Positions 29,993 to 38,707 of a stretch of DNA of 64,000 nt are shown piece by piece; position 1 is the stretch's first letter; every line of letters starts with the position of its first letter. The position numbers were made by a program, and so were the translations under genes. Location: assembly GCA_963843745.1 (NCBI GenBank), contig CAWJLP010000005.1, positions 62,001-126,000 of the forward strand, read 5' to 3'. A model generated the notes under the pieces. That model saw only the letters and a program-made list of their open reading frames with translations, had not been told where the DNA came from and did no database searches. The DNA comes from Trebonia sp963843745. GTDB lineage: Bacteria > Actinomycetota > Actinomycetes > Streptosporangiales > Streptosporangiaceae.

Positions 29993-32629
29993 CTACGCCC
30001 GCGGCACGGCGCCGGTGCGCCAGGCCTCGGCGACCGCGGCATCTCGCGCGGCGGTCACCTCGGCGGCGGTCAGCGTGCGGTCCGGCGCGCGGAAGCGCAG
30101 CGTATACGCCAGCGACTTGCGGCCGTCGCCGAGCTGGGCGCCGGTGTACACGTCGAACAGCCGCACGTCCTCGAGCAGGTCGCCCGCGCCGTCGAGCAAG
30201 GCGGCGGTGACGTCCGCTGCGGGTACCTCCGCGGCGACCACGAGGGCCACGTCCTGAGTGGCCGGCGGGTACGGGGACAGCGAAGGCCCGCGTACGACGG
30301 CCGCGGCCGATGCGGTGGCCAGCACGGCAAAGTCCAGCTCGAACGCGCAGGTCCGCGGCGGCAGGCCGTAGGCCTCGATCACCCGGGGGTGCAGCTCGCC
30401 CGCGTGCCCGGCCAGCCACTGGTGCTCCTGCCCGGTGCCGTCAGCAGTGACCGCACGCACGTACAGCGCCGCGCACCGGCCGGGGTGCCACGGCGGTTCC
30501 TGCGCGGCGCGCACCTCGAACGTCAGGTGGCCCACCGCGCCGGCCTGGCGCGCCGCCTCGATCGCGTCCGCCCATGTCGCGGCCCGTCCCCGACCCCACC
30601 AGCCGGGCAGCTCGCGGTCGCCGGCCAGCACGCCCGCGACGAGCACCGGCTGATCGGGCAGCGCCGCCTCCAGGGCGGCCAGCTCCCCGACCGTGGGACC
30701 GCGGTCGGTGGCCAGGATCGGCGCGGCGCCCGGCGCGCCGGGGCGCGGCCGGAACACCACGCCCGTCTCGAAGAGCGCGGTGTCGGGGAACCCGCGGCCG
30801 ATGTTCCGCAGCAGGACGCGGAAGAGACCGGGCAGCAGGGTGGTGCGCAGGTTCGGCTGGTCGTCGCTGAGCGGGTTCGCGACCCGCACCGCGGGCCGCC
30901 GCGGGTCTTCGGGCGGCAGCAACAGGCTGTCGGCCTCCGTGGCGGGCGCGAACGGCTCGGCGTTCACCTCCACGAAACCGGCGTCGGCGAGCGTGCGGCC
31001 GATCGCCCGGATCAGCCGCTGGCGCTCGGTCAGGCCGTGGCCGGCCAGCGCGCGCGGCATCCGGACCGGCACGTTGGCGTAGCCCTCGAGGCGGATGACC
31101 TCCTCGGCGAGGTCCGCCGGGTCGGTCAGGTCCGATCGCCAGGACGGCGGGACGACCCGCAGCACCGGGTAGAGCCGCTCGCGGGCCCCTGGCTCTGCCG
31201 CCTCGTCCTCAGGCGCGGCGTCGTGGCTGGCGCCCCCCCGACGCCACGGCGCGATCGTCGGCAGCGCGGCGGCGAACCCGCTGCGCACCTCGCAGCCGAC
31301 CTGCGTCAGCCGCCGGACCACCGTGTCCAGGCCGTACACGACGCCGGCCACGCGGTCCGGGTAGTCGGCCGCCATCTCGATGACCACCGGCTCGACGGGG
31401 ACCGCCGCCTCGGTGTACCCGGGCACGATGACGCCGCCGCCGAGGGCGGCCAGCAGCGCGGCCGCGCGGGCCGTCGCGCGCGGCGGCAGCTCCCGGTCGA
31501 CGCCCCGCTCGAACCGGTAGGACGCCTCGGAATGCAGCCGGTGCCTGCGGCTCATCTTCGCGGTGCCAACGGCGTCGAAGTGCGCGCCCTCGATCACGAT
31601 GTCGGTGGAGTCGTCGTCGATCTCGGTGGCCAGGCCGCCCATGGTGCCCGCCATCGAGATCGGGCCTGACCCGTCGGTGATGAGGATGTCCTCGGGGTAC
31701 AGGGCGCGGTTGACGTGGTCCAGCGTCTCCAGCTTCTCGCCGGGCCGCGCGCGCCGCACCACGATCTCACCGTGCAGCTTGGACCGGTCGAACGCGTGCA
31801 GCGGCTGCCCGAGCTCGAGCATCAGGTAGTTGGTCACGTCGACGGCGAGCGACACGCCGCGCACTCCGCAGCGCGCCAGCCGGACCCGCATCCACAGCGG
31901 CGACGGCGCGTGCGGGTTGAAGCCGCGGACCTCGCGCAGCACGAACCGGTCGCAGGCGGTGGGGTCGGCGATGCTGGCCGGCCACACCTCATCGCTGGGA
32001 CCATCGGCCGACAGGTCCAGAGCCTCCGCCGGGTCGGTGAACGGCACGCCGTACGCGGTGGCCAGCTCGCGCGCCACGCCGCGGATGCTGACCGCGTAGC
32101 CGCGGTCCGGCGTCACGGTGATCTCGAGCACGTCGTCCCGCAGGCCCGCGTACGCGACGAAATCGGCGCCGAGCGGCGCGTCCGGCGGCAGCACCAGGAT
32201 CCCGGTGTGGTCTTCGCCGATCGCCAGCTCCTTCGCCGAGCAGATCATGCCCTCGGAGATGCGGCCGTAGGTCTTGCGCGCGCCGATCTCGAACCCGCCG
32301 GGCAGCACCGCGCCCGGCCGCGCGTACGCGATCCTGTCCCCGGCCGCGAAGTTAACCGCGCCGCAGATGACGCCGGCGGCCTTCTCCGGCGGGCCGGCGA
32401 GCTCTTCCTCGCTGACCGCCACCCGGCAGTACCTGATCGGCTTCTTGAACTCCGTCAGCTCCTCGACGGTCAGCACCTGGCCGATGACGACGCCGCGGAT
32501 GTCGTGGCCGGCCTGCTCGACCGTCTCGACCTCGAGGCCGGCGGCGGTGAGCCGCCGGGCCACGTCGGCCGCGTCGACGGGCTCAGGGACCGGCGCGTAC
32601 TCGCGCAGCCAGGAAAGTGGCACTCGCAT
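29993..32629 (-). CDS. pheT: phenylalanyl-tRNA synthetase beta subunit
   Basis: 878 residues, slightly long for the family. Domains in order: N-terminal segment RVPLSWLREYAP, EMAP/tRNA-binding domain (about 40-150, IGQVLTVEELTEFKKPIRYCRV), B3/B4 editing domain (about 215-390, SLAVDVTNYLMLELGQPLHAFD), B5 (about 415-510), catalytic-like core and FDX-ACB anticodon domain (about 785-878, SPYPPATQDVALVV). Part of the alpha2-beta2 enzyme charging tRNA-Phe. Starts 2 nt after pheS, so it is co-translated. An acidic insert (HDAAPEDEAAEPGARERLYP) lies in B5. Confidence 0.95.
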   Translation of the reverse strand: MRVPLSWLREYAPVPEPVDAADVARRLTAAGLEVETVEQAGHDIRGVVIGQVLTVEELTEFKKPIRYCRVAVSEEELAGPPEKAAGVICGAVNFAAGDRIAYARPGAVLPGGFEIGARKTYGRISEGMICSAKELAIGEDHTGILVLPPDAPLGADFVAYAGLRDDVLEITVTPDRGYAVSIRGVARELATAYGVPFTDPAEALDLSADGPSDEVWPASIADPTACDRFVLREVRGFNPHAPSPLWMRVRLARCGVRGVSLAVDVTNYLMLELGQPLHAFDRSKLHGEIVVRRARPGEKLETLDHVNRALYPEDILITDGSGPISMAGTMGGLATEIDDDSTDIVIEGAHFDAVGTAKMSRRHRLHSEASYRFERGVDRELPPRATARAAALLAALGGGVIVPGYTEAAVPVEPVVIEMAADYPDRVAGVVYGLDTVVRRLTQVGCEVRSGFAAALPTIAPWRRGGASHDAAPEDEAAEPGARERLYPVLRVVPPSWRSDLTDPADLAEEVIRLEGYANVPVRMPRALAGHGLTERQRLIRAIGRTLADAGFVEVNAEPFAPATEADSLLLPPEDPRRPAVRVANPLSDDQPNLRTTLLPGLFRVLLRNIGRGFPDTALFETGVVFRPRPGAPGAAPILATDRGPTVGELAALEAALPDQPVLVAGVLAGDRELPGWWGRGRAATWADAIEAARQAGAVGHLTFEVRAAQEPPWHPGRCAALYVRAVTADGTGQEHQWLAGHAGELHPRVIEAYGLPPRTCAFELDFAVLATASAAAVVRGPSLSPYPPATQDVALVVAAEVPAADVTAALLDGAGDLLEDVRLFDVYTGAQLGDGRKSLAYTLRFRAPDRTLTAAEVTAARDAAVAEAWRTGAVPRA

Positions 32630-32631
32630 CG

Positions 32632-33756
32632 CTAGATCTCCATCCCGAACGCCCTGCTGAACCGCACGTCACCGTCCACGGTGTCCCTGATCTCGTTGAC
32701 GCCGTGCGCCAGCATCAGGGCCCGCTCGATGCCGAGCCCGAACGCGAAGCCGCTGTACCTGTCCGGGTCGACGCCGCAGGCCACTAGCACGCGCGGGTTG
32801 ACCATGCCGCAGCCGGCGATCTCGATCCAGCCCATCGACCGGCAGGTGCGGCACGGGTCCGCGCCCGGCTTGACCGACTCGCCCCGGCACACGTGGCACT
32901 CCATGGACACGTCGCCTGACGGCTCGGTGAACGGGAAGTAGTCGGGCCGCAGCCGCGTCCGCAGCCCCGCTCCGAACAGCGCGTCGACGAACGCCTGGAT
33001 CGCCCCGCGCAGGTCCGCCATGGTGAGCCCCTCGTCCACGGCGAGGCCCTCGATCTGGTAGAAGACCGGCAGGTGGGTGGCGTCCAGCGCCTCGTTGCGG
33101 TACACCTTGCCCGGGCTGACCACGTACAGCGGCAGCGGCCTGGTGAGCAGGCTGCGGATCTGCACGGGTGAGGTGTGCGTGCGCAGCACCATGCCGGACG
33201 GGCCCGGCTCGCCATCGGGCCGCGCCACGAACAGGGTGTCCTGCATCTCTCGCGCCGGGTGGTCCGGCGGGATGTTGAGGGCGTCGAAGTTGTACCACTC
33301 GGCCTCGACCTCGGGGCCCTCGGCGACCTCGTAGCCCATCGCGACGAACACGTCGGCGAGCCGCTCGGCGGTCATCGTGACCGGGTGCCTGGCCCCCTCA
33401 GGGGTGCGGTCGAACGGCAGCGTCACGTCGACCCGCTCGGTGACAAGCACCTGCTCGTCGCGGTCGCGCTCGAGCTGCGCCTGGCGCTGCCCGATCGCTT
33501 CCCTGATCCGGTTCATGGCGGCGCCCACCCGGCGGCCCGCGTCGGCCTTCGCCTCCGGCGGCAGCGCGCCGATCTCCGCGCGGGCCAGCCGCAGCGGCGC
33601 CTTGTCCCCGTCGTGCGCGAGCCGCGCTTCCTTCAGCTCGTCGAGCGTGCTCGCCGCTTCGATCGCGGCCAGCGCCGCCTCGAGCGCGCGGTCCACCTCG
33701 GCGGCGGACAGCGCGGTCACCGCGACCGGGTCGTAGTTCTTGTTAGGTGCGGACAT
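32632..33756 (-). CDS. pheS: phenylalanyl-tRNA synthetase alpha subunit
   Basis: 374 residues. N-terminal coiled coil (residues 20-110) followed by the class II core: motif 2 region VLRTHTSPVQIRSL, KVYRNEALDATHLPVFYQIEGLAVDEG, PDYFPFTEPSGDVSMEC, WIEIAGCGMVNP and motif 3 GFAFGLGIERALML. A CHVC…CRTC pair inside the core suggests a small zinc site seen in some bacterial PheS. First gene of pheST; lies between the histidine kinase and pheT as in Streptomyces. Confidence 0.96.
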   Translation of the reverse strand: MSAPNKNYDPVAVTALSAAEVDRALEAALAAIEAASTLDELKEARLAHDGDKAPLRLARAEIGALPPEAKADAGRRVGAAMNRIREAIGQRQAQLERDRDEQVLVTERVDVTLPFDRTPEGARHPVTMTAERLADVFVAMGYEVAEGPEVEAEWYNFDALNIPPDHPAREMQDTLFVARPDGEPGPSGMVLRTHTSPVQIRSLLTRPLPLYVVSPGKVYRNEALDATHLPVFYQIEGLAVDEGLTMADLRGAIQAFVDALFGAGLRTRLRPDYFPFTEPSGDVSMECHVCRGESVKPGADPCRTCRSMGWIEIAGCGMVNPRVLVACGVDPDRYSGFAFGLGIERALMLAHGVNEIRDTVDGDVRFSRAFGMEI

Positions 33757-33857
33757 CGTGCTTCCCCAGGGTGAAGGTGGTCAGGCAGCTGGCAGGCCCG
33801 CGGCGGGTTGCGGTCGAACATTATCCGGAACGTACGGTGGCGACTGTATGTCCGCCA

Positions 33858-35045
33858 CTACGCGACAGGCGCCCCCGCGGGCACGGTAAATCGGAATTCG
33901 GCACCGCCGCCGGGCGCGCGGCCCACGGTGATGTCACCGCCGAGCGCCTCGACCAGGCCCTTGACGATGTACAGGCCGAGACCGGTGCCGCCACGGCGCT
34001 TGCCACGCCAGAACTGGCGGAACACCCGGTGCGCCATCTCCGGGGGGATTCCCTCCCCCTGGTCGCGCACCGAGACGGCGACCGCCTGGTCGCCGCCGAT
34101 CCGCGCGCGCTCTACCACGATCGTTACGATACCAGCCCCGTGCCTGACGGCGTTTTCCACGAGGTTGCCGAGGATCTGGTCCACCTTGTCGGCGTCCAGC
34201 CAGGTATCCGGGAGGTCGCTGGCGACCTCGAGGCGGTACCGGTCCTCCCGCTCGCCGGCCGCCACCCGGCCCGCGATGAGCCTGCGCGCCCGCTCGGGGA
34301 CGTCGACCAGCTCCCGGTGCACTTCCATCCGGCCCGACTCGATGCGGGACACGTCGAGCAGCTCGGTGATCAGCCGCGTGACCCGGTCCGCGTCCGCGTT
34401 GACCGTCTCGAGCATGACCAGCTTCTGGTTGTCGGTGAACCGGGGCCACTTGGCCAGCAGCGTGGCGGTGAACCCCTTGACCGAGGTCAGCGGGGACCGC
34501 AGCTCATGCGCGACGGTGGAGACCAGCTCAGCGCGGCTGCGCTCGAGCCTGGCCCGCTGCTGCGCCCCGCGCAGGGTGATCACGAGGCGGCGGACCGCGC
34601 CGCCGCGCCCGTCGCGGACGTAGCCGGCGGAGACGAGGAGCTCGGTCCCGTCGGTGAGGTACAGGCTGCGCTCGGGGTGCCTGGTACGGGTGGCCAGGCC
34701 GTGGTACGGGTCGACGCACACCCACCAGTCGCGGCCGTCGTGGTCGCGGAACGGCAGCACGTCGGACACGAACTTGCCGACGGCCTCCTCGGCCGCGACG
34801 CTCGTCAGCCGGGCGGCGGCCTGGTTGAAGATGATCACGCGGCCCGCGTCGTCGGCCACGACCAGCCCGTCGGGGAGCTCGTCGGCCATCAGGGACTCGG
34901 CGGCGGGCACGCTCTGGGCAGCAAGCGAGGCACGGGCCGCTGAGGGAGGGTCCGCGGCCAGCGGGGACTGCTCAGGCGCGGGCGGGCCGTCGGCATGCCC
35001 GGGCCCGCCAGGGGCGGAGCCCCGGCCCGCTGTGTTGTCCTCCAC
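33858..35045 (-). CDS. PAS-domain sensor histidine kinase
   Basis: 395 residues from GTG 35045 (CGGAGG upstream; an in-frame TTG at 35069 is the alternative). No membrane segment, so probably cytosolic. A disordered Pro/Ala N-terminus is followed by a PAS domain (about 50-165, ELPDGLVVADDAGRVIIFNQAA), a HisKA helix with the phosphoacceptor in STVAHELRSPLTSVKG, and an HATPase domain with N-box ILGNLVENAVRHG, G1 RDQGEGIPPE and G2 GGTGLGLYIVKGL. No response regulator is adjacent, as in other actinomycetes with this kinase beside pheS. Signal unknown. Confidence 0.9.
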   Translation of the reverse strand: MEDNTAGRGSAPGGPGHADGPPAPEQSPLAADPPSAARASLAAQSVPAAESLMADELPDGLVVADDAGRVIIFNQAAARLTSVAAEEAVGKFVSDVLPFRDHDGRDWWVCVDPYHGLATRTRHPERSLYLTDGTELLVSAGYVRDGRGGAVRRLVITLRGAQQRARLERSRAELVSTVAHELRSPLTSVKGFTATLLAKWPRFTDNQKLVMLETVNADADRVTRLITELLDVSRIESGRMEVHRELVDVPERARRLIAGRVAAGEREDRYRLEVASDLPDTWLDADKVDQILGNLVENAVRHGAGIVTIVVERARIGGDQAVAVSVRDQGEGIPPEMAHRVFRQFWRGKRRGGTGLGLYIVKGLVEALGGDITVGRAPGGGAEFRFTVPAGAPVA

Positions 35046-35289
35046 GACTGCGTTGCCTCCGTCCGGCAAGGGCCGCGTGGTAACGGCCCGTGCTGGCTCG
35101 TTTCACGATTGCGAGTGACGGAATGTGATCAGACTCTAGCGCGGGAAACCGCCTCAATGACAGTCCCGGACCCGGGATTTCTCTCCGTCGTAACGCAAAT
35201 ACAATAAGCCACTTTCGATTCTTTTTTGCTAGGCGTTCGCCACTAAATGGCCCATTCAGCGGTTATAGGGGCGGTGCTATCGGGCGCAT

Positions 35290-36099
35290 TCAGCGCTGGG
35301 CCGCCGCGGACGCGTACAGGCACACAGCGGCGGCCGCGGCGAGGTTCAGGCTCTCCGCCCGGCCGTAGATCGGCACCGCCACGGACTGGTCCGCGAGCGC
35401 GAGCAGCTCGGGCGGCAGCCCCCACGCCTCGTTGCCGAACAGCCACGCGGTCGGGGCCTTGAGCGCCGCGCGCGTCTCCGGGTCGTCCAGCGGAACGCCT
35501 GACCTGCCGTCGGCCGCGACGATCCGCAGCCCGGCACGCTTGAGCCCGCCAATCGCGTCGGTGAGCCGTACCCCGGCCACCACTGGCAGGTGAAACAGGC
35601 TGCCCGCACTGGCCCGCACGCACTTGCCGTTGTACGGGTCGACCGAGGCGTCCGCGAACACCACCGCGTCCGCGCCGGCCGCGTCCGCCGTCCGCAGCAC
35701 GGTGCCGGCGTTGCCGGGATCCCGGACGTTCGCCAGGACGGCGGCCAGCCGCATCTTGCTGTTATCAAGCTGGTCGAGCGGCACGTCGACGAACTCGCAG
35801 ATCGCTAGCAGCCCCTGCGGGGTGACGGTCTGCGCGAGCTCGCTCATCACCTCGCCGCTGACCACCTGGACCTCGACACCGGCCGTGGCGGCGGCCGCCA
35901 CCAGGCTGGCGTGCCGCGTCCGCGCGTCCGCGGTGACGAACAGGCCCGTGACGCGGGCACCGCTCGCCAGTGCCTCGGAAACAGCTTGCGGGCCCTCCGC
36001 CAGGAAGGCCCGCTCACGCTGCCGCAGCGCCCGCTTGGTCAGCCGCCGGGCGGCGCGCAGCCGCGCCGGGCTGACACCGCGGTAGTCGCTGTTCGTCAG
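35290..36099 (-). CDS. TrmH/SpoU family RNA 2'-O-methyltransferase, probable CTG start
   Basis: 269 residues. Substrate-binding N-terminal domain followed by a SPOUT fold with the three motifs AAVLANVRDPGNAGTVLRTADA, WLFGNEAWGLP and PIYGRAESLNLAAAAAVCLY (SAM-binding trefoil knot). Methylates ribose in rRNA or tRNA; target unknown. The homologous N-terminus should start near SPARLRAARRL, but no ATG, GTG or TTG is available there; the best candidate is CTG at 36099, which overlaps the rplT stop as CTGA. Upstream in-frame sequence is a shadow of rplT. Confidence 0.88.
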   Translation of the reverse strand: MTNSDYRGVSPARLRAARRLTKRALRQRERAFLAEGPQAVSEALASGARVTGLFVTADARTRHASLVAAAATAGVEVQVVSGEVMSELAQTVTPQGLLAICEFVDVPLDQLDNSKMRLAAVLANVRDPGNAGTVLRTADAAGADAVVFADASVDPYNGKCVRASAGSLFHLPVVAGVRLTDAIGGLKRAGLRIVAADGRSGVPLDDPETRAALKAPTAWLFGNEAWGLPPELLALADQSVAVPIYGRAESLNLAAAAAVCLYASAAAQR

Positions 36100-36467
36100 G
36101 CCGCCGCGGTCTCGGGCAGCGCCTGCCTGGCCACCTCGACGAGCGCGGCGAACGCGGCCTCGTCGGTGACCGCGAGGTCGGCGAGGACCTTCCTGTCCAC
36201 CTCGATGCCGGCCGCCTTGAGGCCCTGCACGAACCGGTTGTAGGTCATCCCGTTCGCCCGCGCCGCGGCGTTGATCCGCTGGATCCACAGCCGGCGGAAG
36301 TTGCCCTTGCGGTCCTTGCGGTCGCGGTAGGCGTAGGTCATCGAGTGGAGGACCTGCTCCTTGGCCTTGCGGTACAGCCGTGACCGCTGGCCCCGGTAGC
36401 CGCTCGCGCGCTCGAGGATTACCCGGCGCTTCTTCTTGGCGTTAAGCGATCGCTTGACGCGTGCCAT
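36096..36467 (-). CDS. rplT: ribosomal protein bL20
   Basis: 123 residues. Starts MARVKRSLNAKKKRRVILE and contains SRLYRKAKEQVLHSMTYAYRDRKDRKGNFRRLWI, the diagnostic L20 block. Binds 23S rRNA early in 50S assembly; in some bacteria it represses its own operon. Third gene of infC-rpmI-rplT, 29 nt after rpmI. Confidence 0.97.
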   Translation of the reverse strand: MARVKRSLNAKKKRRVILERASGYRGQRSRLYRKAKEQVLHSMTYAYRDRKDRKGNFRRLWIQRINAAARANGMTYNRFVQGLKAAGIEVDRKVLADLAVTDEAAFAALVEVARQALPETAAA

Positions 36468-36496
36468 TGTCGTGTCTCCCTAGATATGGGCCGCGG

Positions 36497-36691
36497 CTAC
36501 CTGCCGAGGAGCCTCTTGATCGCGCGGACGTCCGCGGGCGCGACCGGTACCTCGTTGTAGAGCCGACGGGTGACGCGGGACGACTTGTGCTCGTTGTAGT
36601 GCGCGCGGTTGGCACGCCGCCGCATGATCTTGCCGCTGCCGGTTACCCTGAACCGCTTAGCGGTGCCGGTGTGCGTCTTCATCTTCGGCAT
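36497..36691 (-). CDS. rpmI: ribosomal protein bL35
   Basis: 64 residues starting MPKMKTHTGTAKRFRVTGSG, the invariant L35 start, then HKSSRVTRRLYNE. The start is set by that motif; the in-frame upstream extension is not coding. Component of the 50S subunit. Confidence 0.97.
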   Translation of the reverse strand: MPKMKTHTGTAKRFRVTGSGKIMRRRANRAHYNEHKSSRVTRRLYNEVPVAPADVRAIKRLLGR

Positions 36692-36750
36692 GGTCGCCGT
36701 CGTCCTCCTCATTGGGCCGCCCCCGTGAAAGGGGCAGCGTTAACCCTGGC

Positions 36751-36778
36751 GGTGCGGGCTCTGCGCGGAGCCCGCACC
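36751..36778 (-). promoter_or_regulatory. infC-rpmI intercistronic hairpin
   Basis: Perfect 11-bp stem GGTGCGGGCTC/GAGCCCGCACC with a 6-nt loop, within the 120-bp gap between infC and rpmI. It has no U-tract, so it is more likely an RNA-processing or translational control element (L20-type autoregulation) than a terminator. Confidence 0.6.
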
Positions 36779-36811
36779 GCACCGTCTGTCCCGCGACCGC
36801 GGGGTAAACCT

Positions 36812-37435
36812 TTACACGTCGGTCGGCGCCGGGGCAGCCTCGCTGCGCGGGCTGGGAACCTGCTGCTGCTGGGCGGCTGCCTGTGCCTCGCGATCGGCCT
36901 TCGCCTCGGCCTTGGCCTCGGTCTTCTTCCGGTGCGGGCCGATCACCATGATCATGTTCCGCCCGTCCTGCTTCGGCTGGGACTCGACGAAGCCAAGCTC
37001 GTTGACGTCGTCGGCCAGCTTCTGCAGCAGGCGGAATCCGAGTTCCGGCCGGGACTGCTCACGTCCCCGGAACATGATCGTCACCTTGACCTTGTCCCCT
37101 GCCTTCAGGAACCGCTCGACGTGGCCCTTCTTGGTGCCGTAGTCGTGCGGGTCGATCTTCGGGCGGAGCTTGATCTCCTTGACGATCGTCTGGGTCTGGT
37201 TCTTGCGGGATTCCCTCGCCTTGACCGCGGACTCGTACTTGAACTTTCCGTAGTCCATGAGCTTTGCGACCGGGGGCCGCGCGGTCGGGGCAACCTCGAC
37301 CAGATCGAGGTCGGCCTCCTGTGCGAGCCGGAGCGCCTCGTTAATGGAGACGATCCCGATCTGCTCGCCCTTCGAGCCGACAAGCCGGACCTCCGGAGCG
37401 CGGATGCGCTCGTTGACACGCGTTTCGGCGCTGAT
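36812..37435 (-). CDS. infC: translation initiation factor IF-3
   Basis: 207 residues. Prevents premature 70S formation and checks the start codon. N-domain from SAETRVNERIRAPEVRLVG, linker, and C-domain KIDPHDYGTKKGHVERFLKAGDKVKVTIMFRGREQ with QPKQDGRNMIMVIGP; the tail is Ala/Gln/Glu-rich. The start is taken at the ATC (Ile) codon 37435, 3-4 nt after TGTGGAGG, because IF-3 in this phylum begins ISAExRxNERIR and infC genes are known to use rare starts for autoregulation. The next upstream in-frame candidate (37495) lies beyond that site. Confidence 0.93.
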   Translation of the reverse strand: MSAETRVNERIRAPEVRLVGSKGEQIGIVSINEALRLAQEADLDLVEVAPTARPPVAKLMDYGKFKYESAVKARESRKNQTQTIVKEIKLRPKIDPHDYGTKKGHVERFLKAGDKVKVTIMFRGREQSRPELGFRLLQKLADDVNELGFVESQPKQDGRNMIMVIGPHRKKTEAKAEAKADREAQAAAQQQQVPSPRSEAAPAPTDV

Positions 37436-37790
37436 GTGACCTCCACAGGCTCTTGTGTCGCCGCCGGCCTTTCCGGCGGCTTCTGCCGCGACCACTGGCC
37501 CGGAAGGAAAAAGCCCCGCCAGGCGCAGTGCGCCGCGGGGCTACCACAACAACGGCGTCGCGAGCGACGCCGTACCGTTAGCCTGTTACCGCAGGTCACG
37601 CACTATGTGCGTACCTGCCTAACCGGCCACGGCCAGACCCGCCGCCCCGAAGGCCGGCTAGGTGGGAGGTGGTCCTCCGCTTGCGCGCCCGGCACTCGCC
37701 TGAGTGCCGGACTGGTCAGCGACCAACAATAACAGCACTTGGCGGCTTTGTGGTATTCCTCTCGCGGTCAGTCATGCGTTCCGCCGCGGG
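37436..37790 (-). promoter_or_regulatory. structured leader of the infC-rpmI-rplT operon
   Basis: 355 bp without a gene. Besides the terminator it holds three strong hairpins: 37552-37573 (10-bp stem ACGGCGTCGC), 37591-37618 (GCAGGT plus ACGCAC arms, one bulge) and 37689-37710 (9-bp stem CCGGCACTC). Together they look like an RNA switch for the ribosomal operon. The distal part up to 37790 borders the ABC permease stop. Confidence 0.7.
37508..37542 (-). terminator. attenuator-type terminator in the infC leader
   Basis: Stem AGCCCCGC/GCGGGGCT (37512-37519 with 37535-37542) plus inner GGCGC/GCGCC pairing, followed on the minus strand by TTTTTCC. It lies about 70 nt upstream of the infC start, where a terminator would cut off the ribosomal operon, so it is likely a regulated attenuator. 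Confidence 0.8.
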
Positions 37791-38702
37791 TCAGTTGACC
37801 ACCCGGTTGCGGAAGGTGCGGACCCCAAGGTAGCCGAACACCGCCGTGCCGCCGACCAGGGCGAGCATGATCGCCCAGAGGGGCATGTGGCCGATGCTGG
37901 GCGTCAGCGCCGCCCGCAGCCCCTCGGTCATGTAGACCATCGGGTTGATCAGCACGAGGATCTGCAGCCAGCGGATCACGTGCAGCGCCGACCACGGGTA
38001 GTACACGCAGCCGAGCATGGTCAGTGGCAGCAGCACGACCGCGAAGACCATCTGCATCTTGCGCGGGTCGACCACCGTGCCCAGCCACAGGCCCATCGAC
38101 GCGGTCAGCGTCGAGGAGAACACCATGACCGCCGCGAGCAGGAACCAGCTGGTCACCTCGATGTGCGGGCCCTGCCCGGGAGCGTGCACCCAGTACACGA
38201 CCGGGAAGACGATCGCCGCGCCGATGAACGCCTGGATCGCGCCCGCGGTGATCTTCTGGATGGCGAGCACCCGGATCGGGACCGGCGCCAGCGCCCGGTC
38301 CTCGATGGTGCGCTGCCAGGAGAACTCCATCACCAGCGGCATGGTGGTGCCGAACATGCCCTGCATGAGGAACATCGAGCCCATCAGGCCGGGCACCAGG
38401 ATGGTGGAGAAGGTCAGGCCGGACGCGGCCGCCGCCCCGGTCCCGAAGCCGCTGCCGATCTTGGGCAGCACGTAGGCGAAGACGAACGCGAACAGCAGCG
38501 GCTGCATGACCGCGCGGATGAAGGTGGACGGCGCGTTCCTGCCGAGCACCCGGAACTCGCGTGCCATCATGGCCCCGAACGTCTTCAGCAGCGTGGGCTG
38601 CGGCACCGGCGCGTCGGTGATCAGCCGGGCGATGGACGACGCGACCTGGGCGCCGTCGCCGGACGCGGCTCCGATGCCGGCCGGCTGAGTGGTGATGGCC
38701 AT
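37791..38702 (-). CDS. ABC-2 type transporter permease (DrrB-like)
   Basis: 303 residues. Cytoplasmic start, then six predicted membrane helices (from about residue 60: AVMQPLLFAFVFAYVLP). SGLTFSTILVPGLMGSMFLMQGMFG and EDRALAPVPIRVLAIQKI are characteristic of the ABC2 membrane family that exports antibiotics or lipids. Starts 5 nt after the ATPase gene ends, so they form one exporter; the MarR gene upstream makes drug or metabolite export likely. Confidence 0.88.
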   Translation of the reverse strand: MAITTQPAGIGAASGDGAQVASSIARLITDAPVPQPTLLKTFGAMMAREFRVLGRNAPSTFIRAVMQPLLFAFVFAYVLPKIGSGFGTGAAAASGLTFSTILVPGLMGSMFLMQGMFGTTMPLVMEFSWQRTIEDRALAPVPIRVLAIQKITAGAIQAFIGAAIVFPVVYWVHAPGQGPHIEVTSWFLLAAVMVFSSTLTASMGLWLGTVVDPRKMQMVFAVVLLPLTMLGCVYYPWSALHVIRWLQILVLINPMVYMTEGLRAALTPSIGHMPLWAIMLALVGGTAVFGYLGVRTFRNRVVN

Positions 38703-38707
38703 CGGTT

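Noticed and set aside
36100..36288. Upstream extension of the TrmH-like methylase
   Set aside because: It is out-of-frame rplT sequence, rich in Arg/Gly and without homology.
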